Origin: CADCVW01 sp964251385
Lineage (GTDB): Bacteria > Pseudomonadota > Alphaproteobacteria > Sphingomonadales > Sphingomonadaceae
DNA length: 64,000 nt
Reading direction: 5' to 3'
NCBI GenBank assembly: GCA_964251385.1
Contig: CAXUJK010000004.1
Location: 1 to 64,000, forward strand
The notes beneath the pieces were generated by a model, which saw only the letters and a list, made by a program, of their open reading frames with translations, had not been told where the DNA came from and made no database searches. The position numbers and the translations under genes are program-made. This document shows positions 18,172-26,540 of the stretch, piece after piece (position 1 is the stretch's first letter; the number at the start of each line of letters is the position of its first letter).

Positions 18172-18299
18172 CGTTCCATCCCGAGACGACAGGTTCCGGC
18201 GGCGCTGTATCGCGTCCGCCGTTTTCGTACGTTCCCGTGGATGTCCAGGCTATGAGATGGGGCGGCCAGCGTCCCGTGGAGCTAAAGGAGAGCAAATAC

Positions 18300-18668
18300 A
18301 TGGCACGGATTGCGGGGGTCAATATCCCGTCCAACAAGCGCGTCGAGATCGCGCTGACATATATTCACGGCATCGGGCGCACGCGCGCTTTGCGGATCAC
18401 GGAAAGTCTGGAGATCGACCGGTCGCGGCGCATCCAGGATCTGACGGACAGCGAAGTGCTGCAGATCCGCGAAGCGATCGACGGCGGGACCGCGGTCGAG
18501 GGCGACCTTCGCCGCCAGACCGCGATGAACATCAAGCGATTGATGGACCTGGCCTGCTACCGCGGCCTGCGTCATCGCAAGGGCCTGCCCGTCCGCGGCC
18601 AGCGCACGCACACCAACGCGCGCACCCGCAAGGGCAAGGCCAAGCCGATCGCGGGCAAGAAGAAGTAG
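18300..18668 (+). CDS. rpsM: 30S ribosomal protein S13
   Basis: S13 (122 aa) is a 30S head protein contacting P-site tRNA and bridge B1. ATG 18300 is preceded by AAAGGAG at 18284-18290 and gives MARIAGVNIPSNKRVEIALT. The 21 residues in frame upstream are not S13-like. GLRHRKGLPVRGQRTHTNAR near the C-terminus is the family signature. It is the first gene of the alpha operon after the inserted membrane pair. Very sure. Confidence 0.98.
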   Translation: MARIAGVNIPSNKRVEIALTYIHGIGRTRALRITESLEIDRSRRIQDLTDSEVLQIREAIDGGTAVEGDLRRQTAMNIKRLMDLACYRGLRHRKGLPVRGQRTHTNARTRKGKAKPIAGKKK

Positions 18669-18734
18669 TCTTCGCCGCTTCGTCAATCATGCTTGAGCCG
18701 CACTGCGGCTCGCACAAGGTCAGGATTACAAAAA

Positions 18735-19124
18735 ATGGCACGGGAACCAGCGCGCATCAAGCGGCGCGAGCGCAAGAACATCACCGCGGGCGTCGCGCAC
18801 GTCAATGCGTCCTTCAACAACACGATGATCACCATCACGGACGCGCAGGGCAACGCGATCGCGTGGTCGTCGGCGGGCACGATGGGCTTCAAGGGATCGC
18901 GCAAGTCGACGCCGTACGCGGCGCAGGTCGCGGCCGAGGATGCGGGCAAGAAGGCGGCGGAGCACGGCGTGCGAACGCTCGATGTCGAGGTCAAGGGGCC
19001 CGGATCGGGCCGCGAGTCCGCTCTGCGCGCGCTGCAGGCGGTCGGTTTTCAGATCATGTCGATCCGCGACGTGACCAGCATACCGCACAACGGCGTCCGC
19101 CCGTCCAAACGCCGCCGCGTCTGA
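18735..19124 (+). CDS. rpsK: 30S ribosomal protein S11
   Basis: S11 (129 aa, usual length) forms part of the mRNA exit platform. ATG 18735 gives MAREPARIKRRERKNITAGV. The conserved VNASFNNTMITITDAQGNAI segment and the C-terminal VTSIPHNGVRPSKRRRV are present. The 14 in-frame codons upstream are not family-like. It sits between rpsM and rpoA. Very sure. Confidence 0.98.
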   Translation: MAREPARIKRRERKNITAGVAHVNASFNNTMITITDAQGNAIAWSSAGTMGFKGSRKSTPYAAQVAAEDAGKKAAEHGVRTLDVEVKGPGSGRESALRALQAVGFQIMSIRDVTSIPHNGVRPSKRRRV

Positions 19125-19130
19125 TCCGAG

Positions 19131-19158
19131 AGCCGGGCCGTCCGCGGCCTCGGCTTTT
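19131..19158 (+). terminator. Hairpin with T-run between rpsK and rpoA
   Basis: AGCCGGGCCG at 19131-19140 pairs, with a one-base bulge, with CGGCCTCGGCT ending at 19155, followed by TTTT. It looks like a weak intrinsic terminator or attenuator inside the alpha operon, about 50 nt before the rpoA start. Confidence 0.45.
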
Positions 19159-19209
19159 CCAATCGCGGGAAGTCAGCCCGCGACAATCGCTCAAATCCAA
19201 GGGAACATC

Positions 19210-20280
19210 ATGGCCGTCAACGCGAAAAACTGGCAGGAAATGAAGAAGCCCAATTCGCTCGAGAAGAAGATCGGGGCGGGTAACGATCGGCGCAAGGCCG
19301 TGTTCACCGCGGAGCCGCTGGAGCGCGGGTTCGGGATGACGCTGGGCAATTCGCTGCGGCGTGTGTTGCTGTCTTCGTTGCAGGGTGCGGCGGTGACGTC
19401 GATGAAGATCGAGGGGGTGCTTCACGAGTTCTCGTCGCTCGCCGGGGTGCGCGAGGACGTCACGGACATCGTGTTGAACGTCAAGCAGATCGCGCTTCGC
19501 ATGGAAGGCGAGGGGGTCCGTCGGCTGCAGCTGTCCGCGACGGGTCCGGGCGAGGTCACCGCGGGCCAGATCGTGACGTCGGGCGACATCCAGGTGACCA
19601 ACCCGGAGCTGGTGCTGTGCCACCTGGACGAAGGCGCGACGCTCAACATGGAGCTGACCGCGGAGATCGGGAAGGGGTACGTGCCGTCCTCGGAAAACCG
19701 TCCGGTGGACGCGCCGATCGGGTTGATCCCGGTGGACGCGTTGTACTCGCCGGTGCGGCAGGTCGCGTACAAGGTCGAGAACACGCGGGTCGGGCAGGAG
19801 CTCGACTACGACAAGCTGACGCTGACGGTGGAGACGGACGGGACGGTGTCGCCGGACGACGCGGTGGCGTACGCGGCGCGGATCCTGCAGGACCAGCTGC
19901 AGCTGTTCGTCAACTTCGACGACAAGATGCAGACGACGTCCGTGCCGCAGATGGCGGGCATCGCGATCCCGTTGCAGCCGGACCTGCCTTCGGACACGAA
20001 CCAGTTGAACCGCTACCTGCTCAAGAAGGTCGACGAACTGGAGCTGTCGGTGCGCAGCGCGAACTGCCTCAAGAACGACAACATCATCTATATCGGCGAC
20101 CTGGTCGGCAAGACGGAGGCCGAGATGCTGCGCACGCCCAACTTCGGGCGCAAGTCGTTGAACGAGATCAAGGAAGTGCTGTCGTCGATGGGGCTGCGGC
20201 TTGGGATGGAGATCCCGGGCTGGCCGCCGGAGAACATCGAGGACATGGCCAAGAAGCTCGAACAGGAGATGCTCGGCTGA
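19210..20280 (+). CDS. rpoA: RNA polymerase alpha subunit (intact copy 1)
   Basis: RpoA (356 aa) dimerises to nucleate RNA polymerase assembly, and its C-terminal domain contacts UP elements and activators. The N-terminal domain contains PLERGFGMTLGNSLRRVLLS, the family signature. The C-terminal domain contains ELSVRSANCLKNDNIIYIGD and FGRKSLNEIKEVLSSMGL. Start ATG 19210 follows AAGGGAACATC. This is the only complete copy in the window. Two further partial copies lie at 25193-26345 and 31855-32130. rplQ, which normally follows directly, is 14.5 kb downstream. Very sure. Confidence 0.99.
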   Translation: MAVNAKNWQEMKKPNSLEKKIGAGNDRRKAVFTAEPLERGFGMTLGNSLRRVLLSSLQGAAVTSMKIEGVLHEFSSLAGVREDVTDIVLNVKQIALRMEGEGVRRLQLSATGPGEVTAGQIVTSGDIQVTNPELVLCHLDEGATLNMELTAEIGKGYVPSSENRPVDAPIGLIPVDALYSPVRQVAYKVENTRVGQELDYDKLTLTVETDGTVSPDDAVAYAARILQDQLQLFVNFDDKMQTTSVPQMAGIAIPLQPDLPSDTNQLNRYLLKKVDELELSVRSANCLKNDNIIYIGDLVGKTEAEMLRTPNFGRKSLNEIKEVLSSMGLRLGMEIPGWPPENIEDMAKKLEQEMLG

Positions 20281-20437
20281 GCCGCTCTCGCGTAGCGTAG
20301 CGGGCGCGAAGCGCCCGCAAGCTGGGCGGGAGACGGCGCAAGCCCGATCGGCGGGCGAGGGAGCGGCGCCCGCCGCGACATCGACCCGACCGGCGTCAAG
20401 CGGGCTTTGCCCGCTCTTCCCCCTTCACCGTACCCCA

Positions 20438-20470
20438 GGGCCGCCGCAAGGCGGCCCTTCTTCTTTCTTC
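20438..20470 (+). terminator. Terminator after rpoA, shared with convergent RTX gene 1
   Basis: GGGCCGCC (20438-20445), loop GCAA, GGCGGCCC (20450-20457), then a pyrimidine tail TTCTTCTTTCTTC. It lies just before the end of the convergent RTX gene. A second hairpin, AGCGGGC/GCCCGCT, lies at 20399-20415. The same arrangement recurs after rpoA copy 2 (26506-26530), so it belongs to the duplicated unit. Confidence 0.8.
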
Positions 20471-20473
20471 TAC

Positions 20474-23400
20474 CTACCAGAGTTGACCTTCCGGCACCTG
20501 GTGTATCGGAACCAGGTAGCCCCAGACTGCCTCGCTTTGCACATCACCCGTCGGCTCGAACCACGCGGCCGACGCGGGCGGCGGCGCGAAGAAGTCCGCT
20601 TCGCCCAACGTCGAGCCGTCGGCGAACCGGATGATTTCCACGCCCGCATTGGCCATCTGCTCGTCCAGGAGGATGGACCCGGCAGCGTGACGAAAGGTGA
20701 TCAGCACGTCGTCGACGTCGGTCGTCGATCGCGTGAAGATCAGGTCGGCGGCCGTGATCCCCGCTCCGAAGACCAACACCTCGTCGGGCGAGCTGTCGGC
20801 GCTCGTGTCGTAGACGACGTCGTCGCCGTCGCCGAGCCCGTAATGGTAGACGTCGATGCCGGCGTCGCCCTGAAGATGGTCGTTGCCGGTGCCGCCGGTC
20901 AGGACATCGTCGCCGCCCCGCCCGATCAGGCGATCCGCGCCCGCTCCGCCGGACAAAATGTCGGCATCGTACCCGCCGTAGAAGACATCGTTGCCGCCGT
21001 TCGACGCCGTCGCGCGCGCCATGAGGTCGGCGTGCGTCAGCACCGCGCCGTCGGCGAACCGCACCGCCTCGACCCGCGACCACTCGGCGGAAATCGAGCC
21101 GTCGAGCGTAACCGTGTCGCCGTTGCCGTAGCCGATGACGAGGTCGTTGCCCGTGTCCGCCTGCCGCACCGTTATGGTCGACGCGGTGATCCCTGCACCG
21201 AACAGGACCGCGTCGCTTCCCCAGCCTTCGCGGATGATGTCCTGCCCGTCGCCGACGTCGAGGACGTAAATGTCGGCATCCTGATCGCCCGATAGGATGT
21301 CGTTACCCGTGCCGCCGGTCAGGCGATCGTTGCCGTACCGTCCGGCCAGGCGGTCCGCGCCCGCGCCGCCCGAAAGGACATCGTGGCCCTCGCCGCCGAA
21401 GAAGCTGTCCGCGCCAGTCGTCGGCGTCGTCGCGCGCGCGAAGAGGTCGGCATGCGTCAGGACCGTGCCGTCCGCGAAGTGCACGTATTCAATGCGCGAC
21501 CAAGGGTTCGCCGAGCTTCCCTCGAGCGTGACGTTGTCGGTCGGCCCGTACGAAAGGATGAAGCCGTCGCCGTTCGCGGTCTGGCGTATGGTGATCGAAG
21601 CCGCGGTGATGCCGCTCCCGAACACGACCGTGTCGTTGCCCCAGTTCTCGCGGACGATGTCCGCGCCGTCGCCGATGTCGAAGACGTACACGTCGTTGTC
21701 GGCGTCGCCCGCGAGGACGTCGTTGCCGGTGCCGCCGATCAGGCGGTCGTTGCCGCCGCGCCCGCTCAGCCGGTCCGCCCCCGCTCCGCCCGACAGCACG
21801 TCGTCCTCGAATCCGCCATGGAAGACGTCGATCCCGACCGTGGGCGCGGTCGCGCGCGCCATCAGGTCCGCGTGCGTCCACACGGTTCCGTCGGCGAACC
21901 GCACGCCTTCGGTCCGGCCCCAAGGCGTGGCCATCGTGTCGTCGAGCGTCACGCGATCGCCCGCCGTCCCGATCGTCAGGACGAGGTCGTTTCCGGTGTC
22001 GCCCTGCGCGACGGTCACATCGGCGGGCGCGATGCCGACGCCGAGGACCACCCAGTCGTCGCCCCAGTTTTCCTGCACCGCATCCTGCCCGTCGCCGACG
22101 TTGAAGATGTAGGTGTCATCGCCGCGATCGCCGAGTAGGCGATCATTTCCGGCACCGCCGATGAATGTGTCCGCTCCGTAGCCGCCGCGGAGGGTGTCGT
22201 TGCCCGCGAGTCCCACCATCGTTGACGCCAGGCCGAAGCTTTGCAGCACGTCCGCGCCAGCCGTCGCGAGCGACGCCATCACCCCGTCGCGTATCTCGCG
22301 ATGCGACGCCTGCGGCCCATCCGGGAACGTGACGCGCTCGATCGTCGCTGCGCCGTTCGAGTCGAAATATCCGGTGACCGTGATGCTATCAGTCCGCCCT
22401 TCGAAGCTGATGCGCAGGTCGTTGCGGTTGCTTCCGGCGAAGCTGTAGCGCGCGAGCGTCGACACGAGCGATCCCTGGAACGCGATCTCGTCGGCTGTCC
22501 CCGACGCGTCGACGATCGTGTCGTTGCCGAAGCCATCGCCAAACAAGTACGTGTCGGACCCAGCGCCGCCACGGAGATTGTCATTGCCGACTCCTCCAGC
22601 GAGAACGTCGGCACTTGAGCCGCCGATAAGCGTATCGTCACCGGCAAAGCCGTACAAAGCAACATCTTCCCCCGTACGTACTGCCGGACTTTGGAGCACA
22701 TCGTTTTCTGTCGAGCCACTCACGATCCGCTGCTCGATGGCCGCCAAAACGTCTCCGAGTTCGAGGTTGCTACTGAAGTTTAGATCGTCCCTCATCAAGC
22801 TTGAAAATCGCTCAGTCAGGGCGCTTTGATCGCCGTTATAAACAACCAGACTTACGCTCGGGGCAAAATCAAGCAGACAATCCAAGGAGTTCAGTTGAAC
22901 TCCTACATCTCCCTCAAGCAGGTCGGTCGCGAGCGCTAGAAACAGATCGGGCCTTCCATCGATAGTGTCTGTCTGAACGTCATAGAAAAAGACAGAAAAA
23001 GCAGCGAGGGAATGCCCGAAGACGGGGACATCTCGTCCTTCTGCAACTGCCAAGCCAAAATAAGAATGGGAGAGCTGTACGGTAAGACGACCCGTCAATC
23101 CGTCGATAATACTGTCATATCGATCAGCAACCGCACTGGCGTTGCCCGTGGAGAGTGTCGTTCTCCAAAAGGGTTGCCCGGCGAAAGCTTCGACGACTGC
23201 CAGTTTGTCATAGTCCACGTATGCACCTCGCCCAGTGCGTGGGGCTTCGTCGACCTTCAACCAGTTATAGACGAGGTCCTCGACTTGAGCTCTCAACGCC
23301 TCGTACGTGATGCCATTGCTCAAGCGGACAAGGTTTTTTAGCTGATCGAGAAGCTGCGCATCCTGGGATATGGCAATCGACAGATCGCGGACATCTCCAA

Positions 23401-24601
23401 AACCCTTAAGGTCAGGTAGAACCCAGACTTCCTCAACGTAAGCAAAGCCTTCAGGTAAAACATAGTTAGTCAGTCGAGTATCCGTAGCGAAATATATGCT
23501 TTCAACCGCTCGCGTTCCGCCGTCGACGAGCGAGGCCGAGGATGTTCTCGCGACCCGGTTGCCAGCGTCGATCTCGTTAACGCTCGTGCTTGCAAGCGAG
23601 ATCGAAGAAATCCCATTTTGTAGAAGCGTCGTAAGCTCACCTGCTTGACTCACACCATCGCTGTTGGAGTCGCGCCAAATCCTAAGATTTCCGAACTCTG
23701 TGTCAGCTGAATTGAAAACCCGATCTCCGTTGGTGTCCAAAAGCTTCAGAACATCGAACCCATCCCGGCTGCCGCTTCCAAACAGCTCACCGCCGTTGTC
23801 GATCCGGCCGTTGAGGTTGCGATCAAGTACTAACAAGCCGTCGTCAGATTTCACCCAGCCGGTCTTTTCAGCGAAACCATCGTTATCAAGATCAAAGTAG
23901 ATGGCTGTATCGACGATCGCGGATAGCTCCACGCCGTCACCATCAAGATCGACAACAAGAGGGTCGTAAAACGCACCGCCGCTGCCACCGCCGCCGTTTC
24001 CATCGTCTCGCCCGGAACCTCCACCTGCTCCCGACCCGCCGCCCGTTCCGCCACCGCCGTCGCCTGTTCCGCCGCCGCCCGTTCCACCGCCGCCGTCGCC
24101 TGTTCCGCCGCCGCCCGTTCCACCGCCGCCATCGCCTGTTCCGCCGCCACCGTCGCCTGTTCCGCCGCCGCCGCCCGTACCGCCGCCGCCATCGCCTGTT
24201 CCGCCGCCGCCACCTGTTCCACCGCCGCCTGTGTCGCCTCCACCCGTACCATCACCGCCCGGGCCTCCATCAGGATTACTATCTATTTTGCTGTTCAGTT
24301 CACCTATCATCTTCGTTATTTCCGGTGTCTGGCCTGCAAGACCACTAGCAACTGCAATGCGCGTGTTTGCTACACCGCGACCCAGGTTCATCACTCCCTG
24401 ACCGGCTGCCATAGCAGCCGCGTTGTCGAGCAAGACAGCTCCAAAAGCATCGTTAACCGTGAGATCGTAAGTTTCGCCCCGGGCCCGTGATGCCGCGCCT
24501 TTAGCTACAAGCCCGCCTAAACCAGGTGCTGCCCGCGCAGAGGCATCCAAGACACCGATTACGGCGTCGCCGATTGCATGACCTGAATTTGGCTCAGTCA
24601 T
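20474..24601 (-). CDS. Giant RTX-type calcium-binding exoprotein 1
   Basis: 1375 aa. ATG 24601 was chosen (MTEPNSGHAIGDAV) because AAAGGGGGCAG precedes it. An in-frame start 18 codons upstream is poorer. Residues 1-110 are a small N-terminal domain, and 111-209 an almost pure Gly/Thr/Asp linker (GGGGTGDGG-type units). At 217-223 VDLDGDG starts an EF-hand-like acidic region common in large RTX proteins. From about residue 700 there are five blocks of GGxGxD nonapeptides (e.g. LSGGAGADRLSGRGGNDRL), each followed by an about 70-residue haemolysin-related module (FGAGITA...VRFADGTVLTHADL). No N-terminal signal peptide is seen. Such proteins usually leave by type I secretion, but no transporter is in the window. 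The tail (last about 110 aa) is nearly identical to RTX protein 2. DNA at 22.5-24.9 kb looks AT-richer than its surroundings. Toxin, adhesin or surface protein cannot be decided. Confidence 0.85.
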   Translation of the reverse strand: MTEPNSGHAIGDAVIGVLDASARAAPGLGGLVAKGAASRARGETYDLTVNDAFGAVLLDNAAAMAAGQGVMNLGRGVANTRIAVASGLAGQTPEITKMIGELNSKIDSNPDGGPGGDGTGGGDTGGGGTGGGGGTGDGGGGTGGGGGTGDGGGGTGDGGGGTGGGGTGDGGGGTGGGGTGDGGGGTGGGSGAGGGSGRDDGNGGGGSGGAFYDPLVVDLDGDGVELSAIVDTAIYFDLDNDGFAEKTGWVKSDDGLLVLDRNLNGRIDNGGELFGSGSRDGFDVLKLLDTNGDRVFNSADTEFGNLRIWRDSNSDGVSQAGELTTLLQNGISSISLASTSVNEIDAGNRVARTSSASLVDGGTRAVESIYFATDTRLTNYVLPEGFAYVEEVWVLPDLKGFGDVRDLSIAISQDAQLLDQLKNLVRLSNGITYEALRAQVEDLVYNWLKVDEAPRTGRGAYVDYDKLAVVEAFAGQPFWRTTLSTGNASAVADRYDSIIDGLTGRLTVQLSHSYFGLAVAEGRDVPVFGHSLAAFSVFFYDVQTDTIDGRPDLFLALATDLLEGDVGVQLNSLDCLLDFAPSVSLVVYNGDQSALTERFSSLMRDDLNFSSNLELGDVLAAIEQRIVSGSTENDVLQSPAVRTGEDVALYGFAGDDTLIGGSSADVLAGGVGNDNLRGGAGSDTYLFGDGFGNDTIVDASGTADEIAFQGSLVSTLARYSFAGSNRNDLRISFEGRTDSITVTGYFDSNGAATIERVTFPDGPQASHREIRDGVMASLATAGADVLQSFGLASTMVGLAGNDTLRGGYGADTFIGGAGNDRLLGDRGDDTYIFNVGDGQDAVQENWGDDWVVLGVGIAPADVTVAQGDTGNDLVLTIGTAGDRVTLDDTMATPWGRTEGVRFADGTVWTHADLMARATAPTVGIDVFHGGFEDDVLSGGAGADRLSGRGGNDRLIGGTGNDVLAGDADNDVYVFDIGDGADIVRENWGNDTVVFGSGITAASITIRQTANGDGFILSYGPTDNVTLEGSSANPWSRIEYVHFADGTVLTHADLFARATTPTTGADSFFGGEGHDVLSGGAGADRLAGRYGNDRLTGGTGNDILSGDQDADIYVLDVGDGQDIIREGWGSDAVLFGAGITASTITVRQADTGNDLVIGYGNGDTVTLDGSISAEWSRVEAVRFADGAVLTHADLMARATASNGGNDVFYGGYDADILSGGAGADRLIGRGGDDVLTGGTGNDHLQGDAGIDVYHYGLGDGDDVVYDTSADSSPDEVLVFGAGITAADLIFTRSTTDVDDVLITFRHAAGSILLDEQMANAGVEIIRFADGSTLGEADFFAPPPASAAWFEPTGDVQSEAVWGYLVPIHQVPEGQLW

Positions 24602-24631
24602 TTTCTGCCCCCTTTGTAATATGATCTTGTT

Positions 24632-24655
24632 AACCGGTTGGAAATCGCTTTCCAA
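24632..24655. promoter_or_regulatory. Dyad operator candidate between divergent RTX gene 1 and small secreted protein
   Basis: The 81-nt gap between the two divergent starts contains the palindrome AACCGGTT (24632-24639) and a perfect 7-bp inverted repeat TTGGAAA-TCGC-TTTCCAA (24638-24655). Its central place between the starts suits a shared operator. No regulator is identified. Confidence 0.4.
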
Positions 24656-24682
24656 TATCCAATTCGCTGAGGGAGAGGCGTT

Positions 24683-25075
24683 TTGAAAAAAGAAATTCTC
24701 GCGCTAGTGGTAATTGCGTCTGGCGTCCTCTGCGCGTGTGCGAATGCCAAAGCTGCATCGATCGACCCGACAAACGACATCGATTGTTCTGCCTTGGCTG
24801 TCTACTTCTCAGGATTGGCGGACCATTTGGAGGTATCATCGCACCAAAGGCATTCTGCTCGAAAAATGCATGAATGGTACTCGCAAAAAGTTCGAGACTC
24901 CGTAAGAAAAGGAAAGGACTCCAAAGAAATCCTCAAGCAGTTTGAACCAGTGTTCAATAAGGTCAAATTAAATCACGTCGCCGTACGAGACGAGATGATT
25001 TCCTGCACCAAACGCGCGATTAATGATCCAAGCTTTGAAGAATTCGCGCGTCAACCGCTTCGGAACCCGTTGTAA
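24683..25075 (+). CDS. Small secreted or periplasmic protein of unknown function beside RTX gene 1
   Basis: 130 aa from TTG 24683, which is preceded by GAGGGAGAGG. The N-terminus (MKKEILALVVIASGVLCACANAKA, given here only as a hydrophobic stretch of about 24 residues) is a signal peptide, with cleavage most likely after ANAKA. A lipobox reading (LCAC) is a weaker option. The mature part is helical and charged with two or three cysteines (DCSAL, ISCTKR). No family recognised. It is divergent from RTX gene 1, which it may share an operator with, and AT-richer than the ribosomal genes, as is the adjacent RTX 5' end. Candidate partner or immunity-like companion of the RTX protein, by position only. 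Confidence 0.6.
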   Translation: MKKEILALVVIASGVLCACANAKAASIDPTNDIDCSALAVYFSGLADHLEVSSHQRHSARKMHEWYSQKVRDSVRKGKDSKEILKQFEPVFNKVKLNHVAVRDEMISCTKRAINDPSFEEFARQPLRNPL

Positions 25076-25706
25076 GTATGATAAGTACATTCAATTAGTT
25101 AGTAGCTAGCGCGAGACGATCGCATCGGCCTTGCTCGTGTAAGCCTTACCAGCAGCGTACCGCGTAGCGCTTGCGCAGCGGCTCCTCTGCTTGCCCAATT
25201 CGCTCGAGAAGAAGATCGGGGCGGGTAACGATCGGCGCAAGGCCGTGTTCACCGCGGAGCCGCTGGAGCGCGGGTTCGGGATGACGCTGGGCAATTCGCT
25301 GCGGCGTGTGTTGCTGTCTTCGTTGCAGGGTGCGGCGGTGACGTCGATGAAGATCGAGGGGGTGCTTCACGAGTTCTCGTCGCTCGCCGGGGTGCGCGAG
25401 GACGTCACGGACATCGTGTTGAACGTCAAGCAGATCGCGCTTCGCATGGAAGGCGAGGGGGTCCGTCGGCTGCAGCTGTCCGCGACGGGTCCGGGCGAGG
25501 TCACCGCGGGCCAGATCGTGACGTCGGGCGACATCCAGGTGACCAACCCGGAGCTGGTGCTGTGCCACCTGGACGAAGGCGCGACGCTCAACATGGAGCT
25601 GACCGCGGAGATCGGGAAGGGGTACGTGCCGTCTTCGGAAAACCGTCCGGTGGACGCGCCGATCGGGTTCATTCCCGTGGACGCGTTGTACTCGCGGGTG
25701 CGGCAG

Positions 25707-25771
25707 ATGGTCAGGTCGCCCTGTCCCCCGGACAGGGCTGGACGCTGCGGGGCAGCGTCCACCTGACCATC
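25707..25771. repeat. Structured palindromic element 1 inside rpoA copy 2
   Basis: 65 nt replacing 5 nt of rpoA, net +60. Outer arms ATGGTCAGGT (25707-25716) and ACCTGACCAT (25761-25770) are exact reverse complements. Inside are hairpin CCCTGTCC-CCC-GGACAGGG (25719-25737) and hairpin GGACGCTGC-GGG-GCAGCGTCC (25740-25760). The whole folds as a three-way junction whose two loops, CCC and GGG, are complementary. It lies directly before a GTAC of rpoA. In the rpoA frame it reads SPCPPDRAGRCGA and then stops. No transposase; a non-autonomous element is likely. Confidence 0.85.
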
Positions 25772-25867
25772 GTACAAGGTCGAGAACACGCGGGTGGGGC
25801 AGGAGCTGGACTACGACAAGCTGACGCTGACGGTGGAGACGGACGGGACGGTGTCGCCGGACGACGC

Positions 25868-25933
25868 GGTGAGCGGGTCGCCATGTCCCCCGGACATGGC
25901 TGCGCAGTGCGGGGCACTGCGCACCCGCTCACC
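25868..25933. repeat. Structured palindromic element 2 inside rpoA copy 2
   Basis: Same architecture as the element at 25707 but with different stems. Outer arms are GGTGAGCGGGT (25868-25878) and ACCCGCTCACC (25923-25933). Hairpins are CCATGTCC-CCC-GGACATGG (25881-25899) and TGCGCAGTGC-GGG-GCACTGCGCA (25901-25923). Net +60 nt versus the intact gene, again directly before GTAC, and same orientation and frame (SPCPPDMAAQCGA). Stem changes are compensated on both sides while both loops and their closing pairs are constant, as expected for a family kept by its fold. Confidence 0.85.
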
Positions 25934-26505
25934 GTACGCGGCGCGGATCCTGCAGGATCAACTGCAGCTGTTCGTCAACTTCGACGACAAGATGCAGACG
26001 ACGAGTGTGCCGCAGATGGCGGGCATCGCGATCCCGCTGCAGCCGGACCTGCCTTCGGACACGAACCAGTTAAACCGCTACCTGCTCAAGAAGGTCGACG
26101 AGCTGGAGCTGTCGGTGCGCAGCGCGAACTGCCTCAAGAACGACAACATCATCTATATCGGCGACCTGGTCGGCAAGACGGAGGCCGAGATGCTGCGCAC
26201 GCCCAACTTCGGGCGCAAGTCGTTGAACGAGATCAAGGAAGTGCTGTCGTCGATGGGGCTGCGGCTTGGGATGGAGATCCCGGGCTGGCCGCCGGAGAAC
26301 ATCGAGGACATGGCCAAGAAGCTCGAACAGGAGATGCTGGGCTGAGCGCCCGAGCGTAACGAAGCCGGACGCGGAGCGTTCGGCCCGTTAGGCGAAAGAG
26401 AGCGCGCAAGCCCGATCGGCGGGCGAGGGAACGGCGCGAGTCGCGACATCGACCCGACCGGCGTCAAGCGGGCTTCGCCCGCTCTTCCCCTTAACACTAC
26501 CCCAA

Positions 26506-26530
26506 GGCCGCCGCGAGGCGGCCCTTCTTC
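26506..26530 (+). terminator. Second copy of the rpoA terminator
   Basis: GGCCGCC (26506-26512), loop GCGA, GGCGGCC (26517-26523) and a CTTCTTC tail. It is homologous to the terminator at 20438 and again lies just before the 3' end of a convergent RTX gene. The hairpin AGCGGGC/GCCCGCT is also kept upstream (around 26467-26483). Confidence 0.75.
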
Positions 26531-26540
26531 TATGTGCGAT

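Larger units (their letters stand above)
25193..26345 (+). pseudogene. rpoA copy 2: 5'-truncated and interrupted by two palindromic elements
   Basis: Near-identical to rpoA from codon 13 onward (homology starts at base 19248 of the intact gene). It lacks the first 13 codons and the native upstream region. Up to about 25670 only isolated bases differ. After that scattered synonymous and a few missense changes appear. A palindromic insert at 25707-25771 adds 60 nt, keeps the frame, but brings an in-frame TGA at 25764-25766. A second one at 25868-25933 adds another 60 nt with no stop. A downstream frame from GTG 25794 could still encode 183 aa, covering part of the N-terminal domain, the insert peptide and the whole alpha C-terminal domain. 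Whether that is expressed is unknown. It is followed by the same terminator and a second RTX gene. Confidence 0.9.

Noticed and set aside
24683..25075. Call of the small secreted protein as a lipoprotein
   Set aside because: The LCAC stretch could be a lipobox, but the following ANAKA cleavage site fits a normal signal peptide better.
25707..25933. tRNA or small structured RNA gene reading of the cloverleaf-like elements
   Set aside because: Three stems only, no T-loop or anticodon consensus, arms continuous with rpoA sequence; better explained as inserted palindromic elements.
19210..26345. Two working rpoA genes (paralogous alpha subunits)
   Set aside because: Copy 2 lacks the first 13 codons and has an in-frame stop from a palindromic insert, so it cannot make a full alpha subunit.
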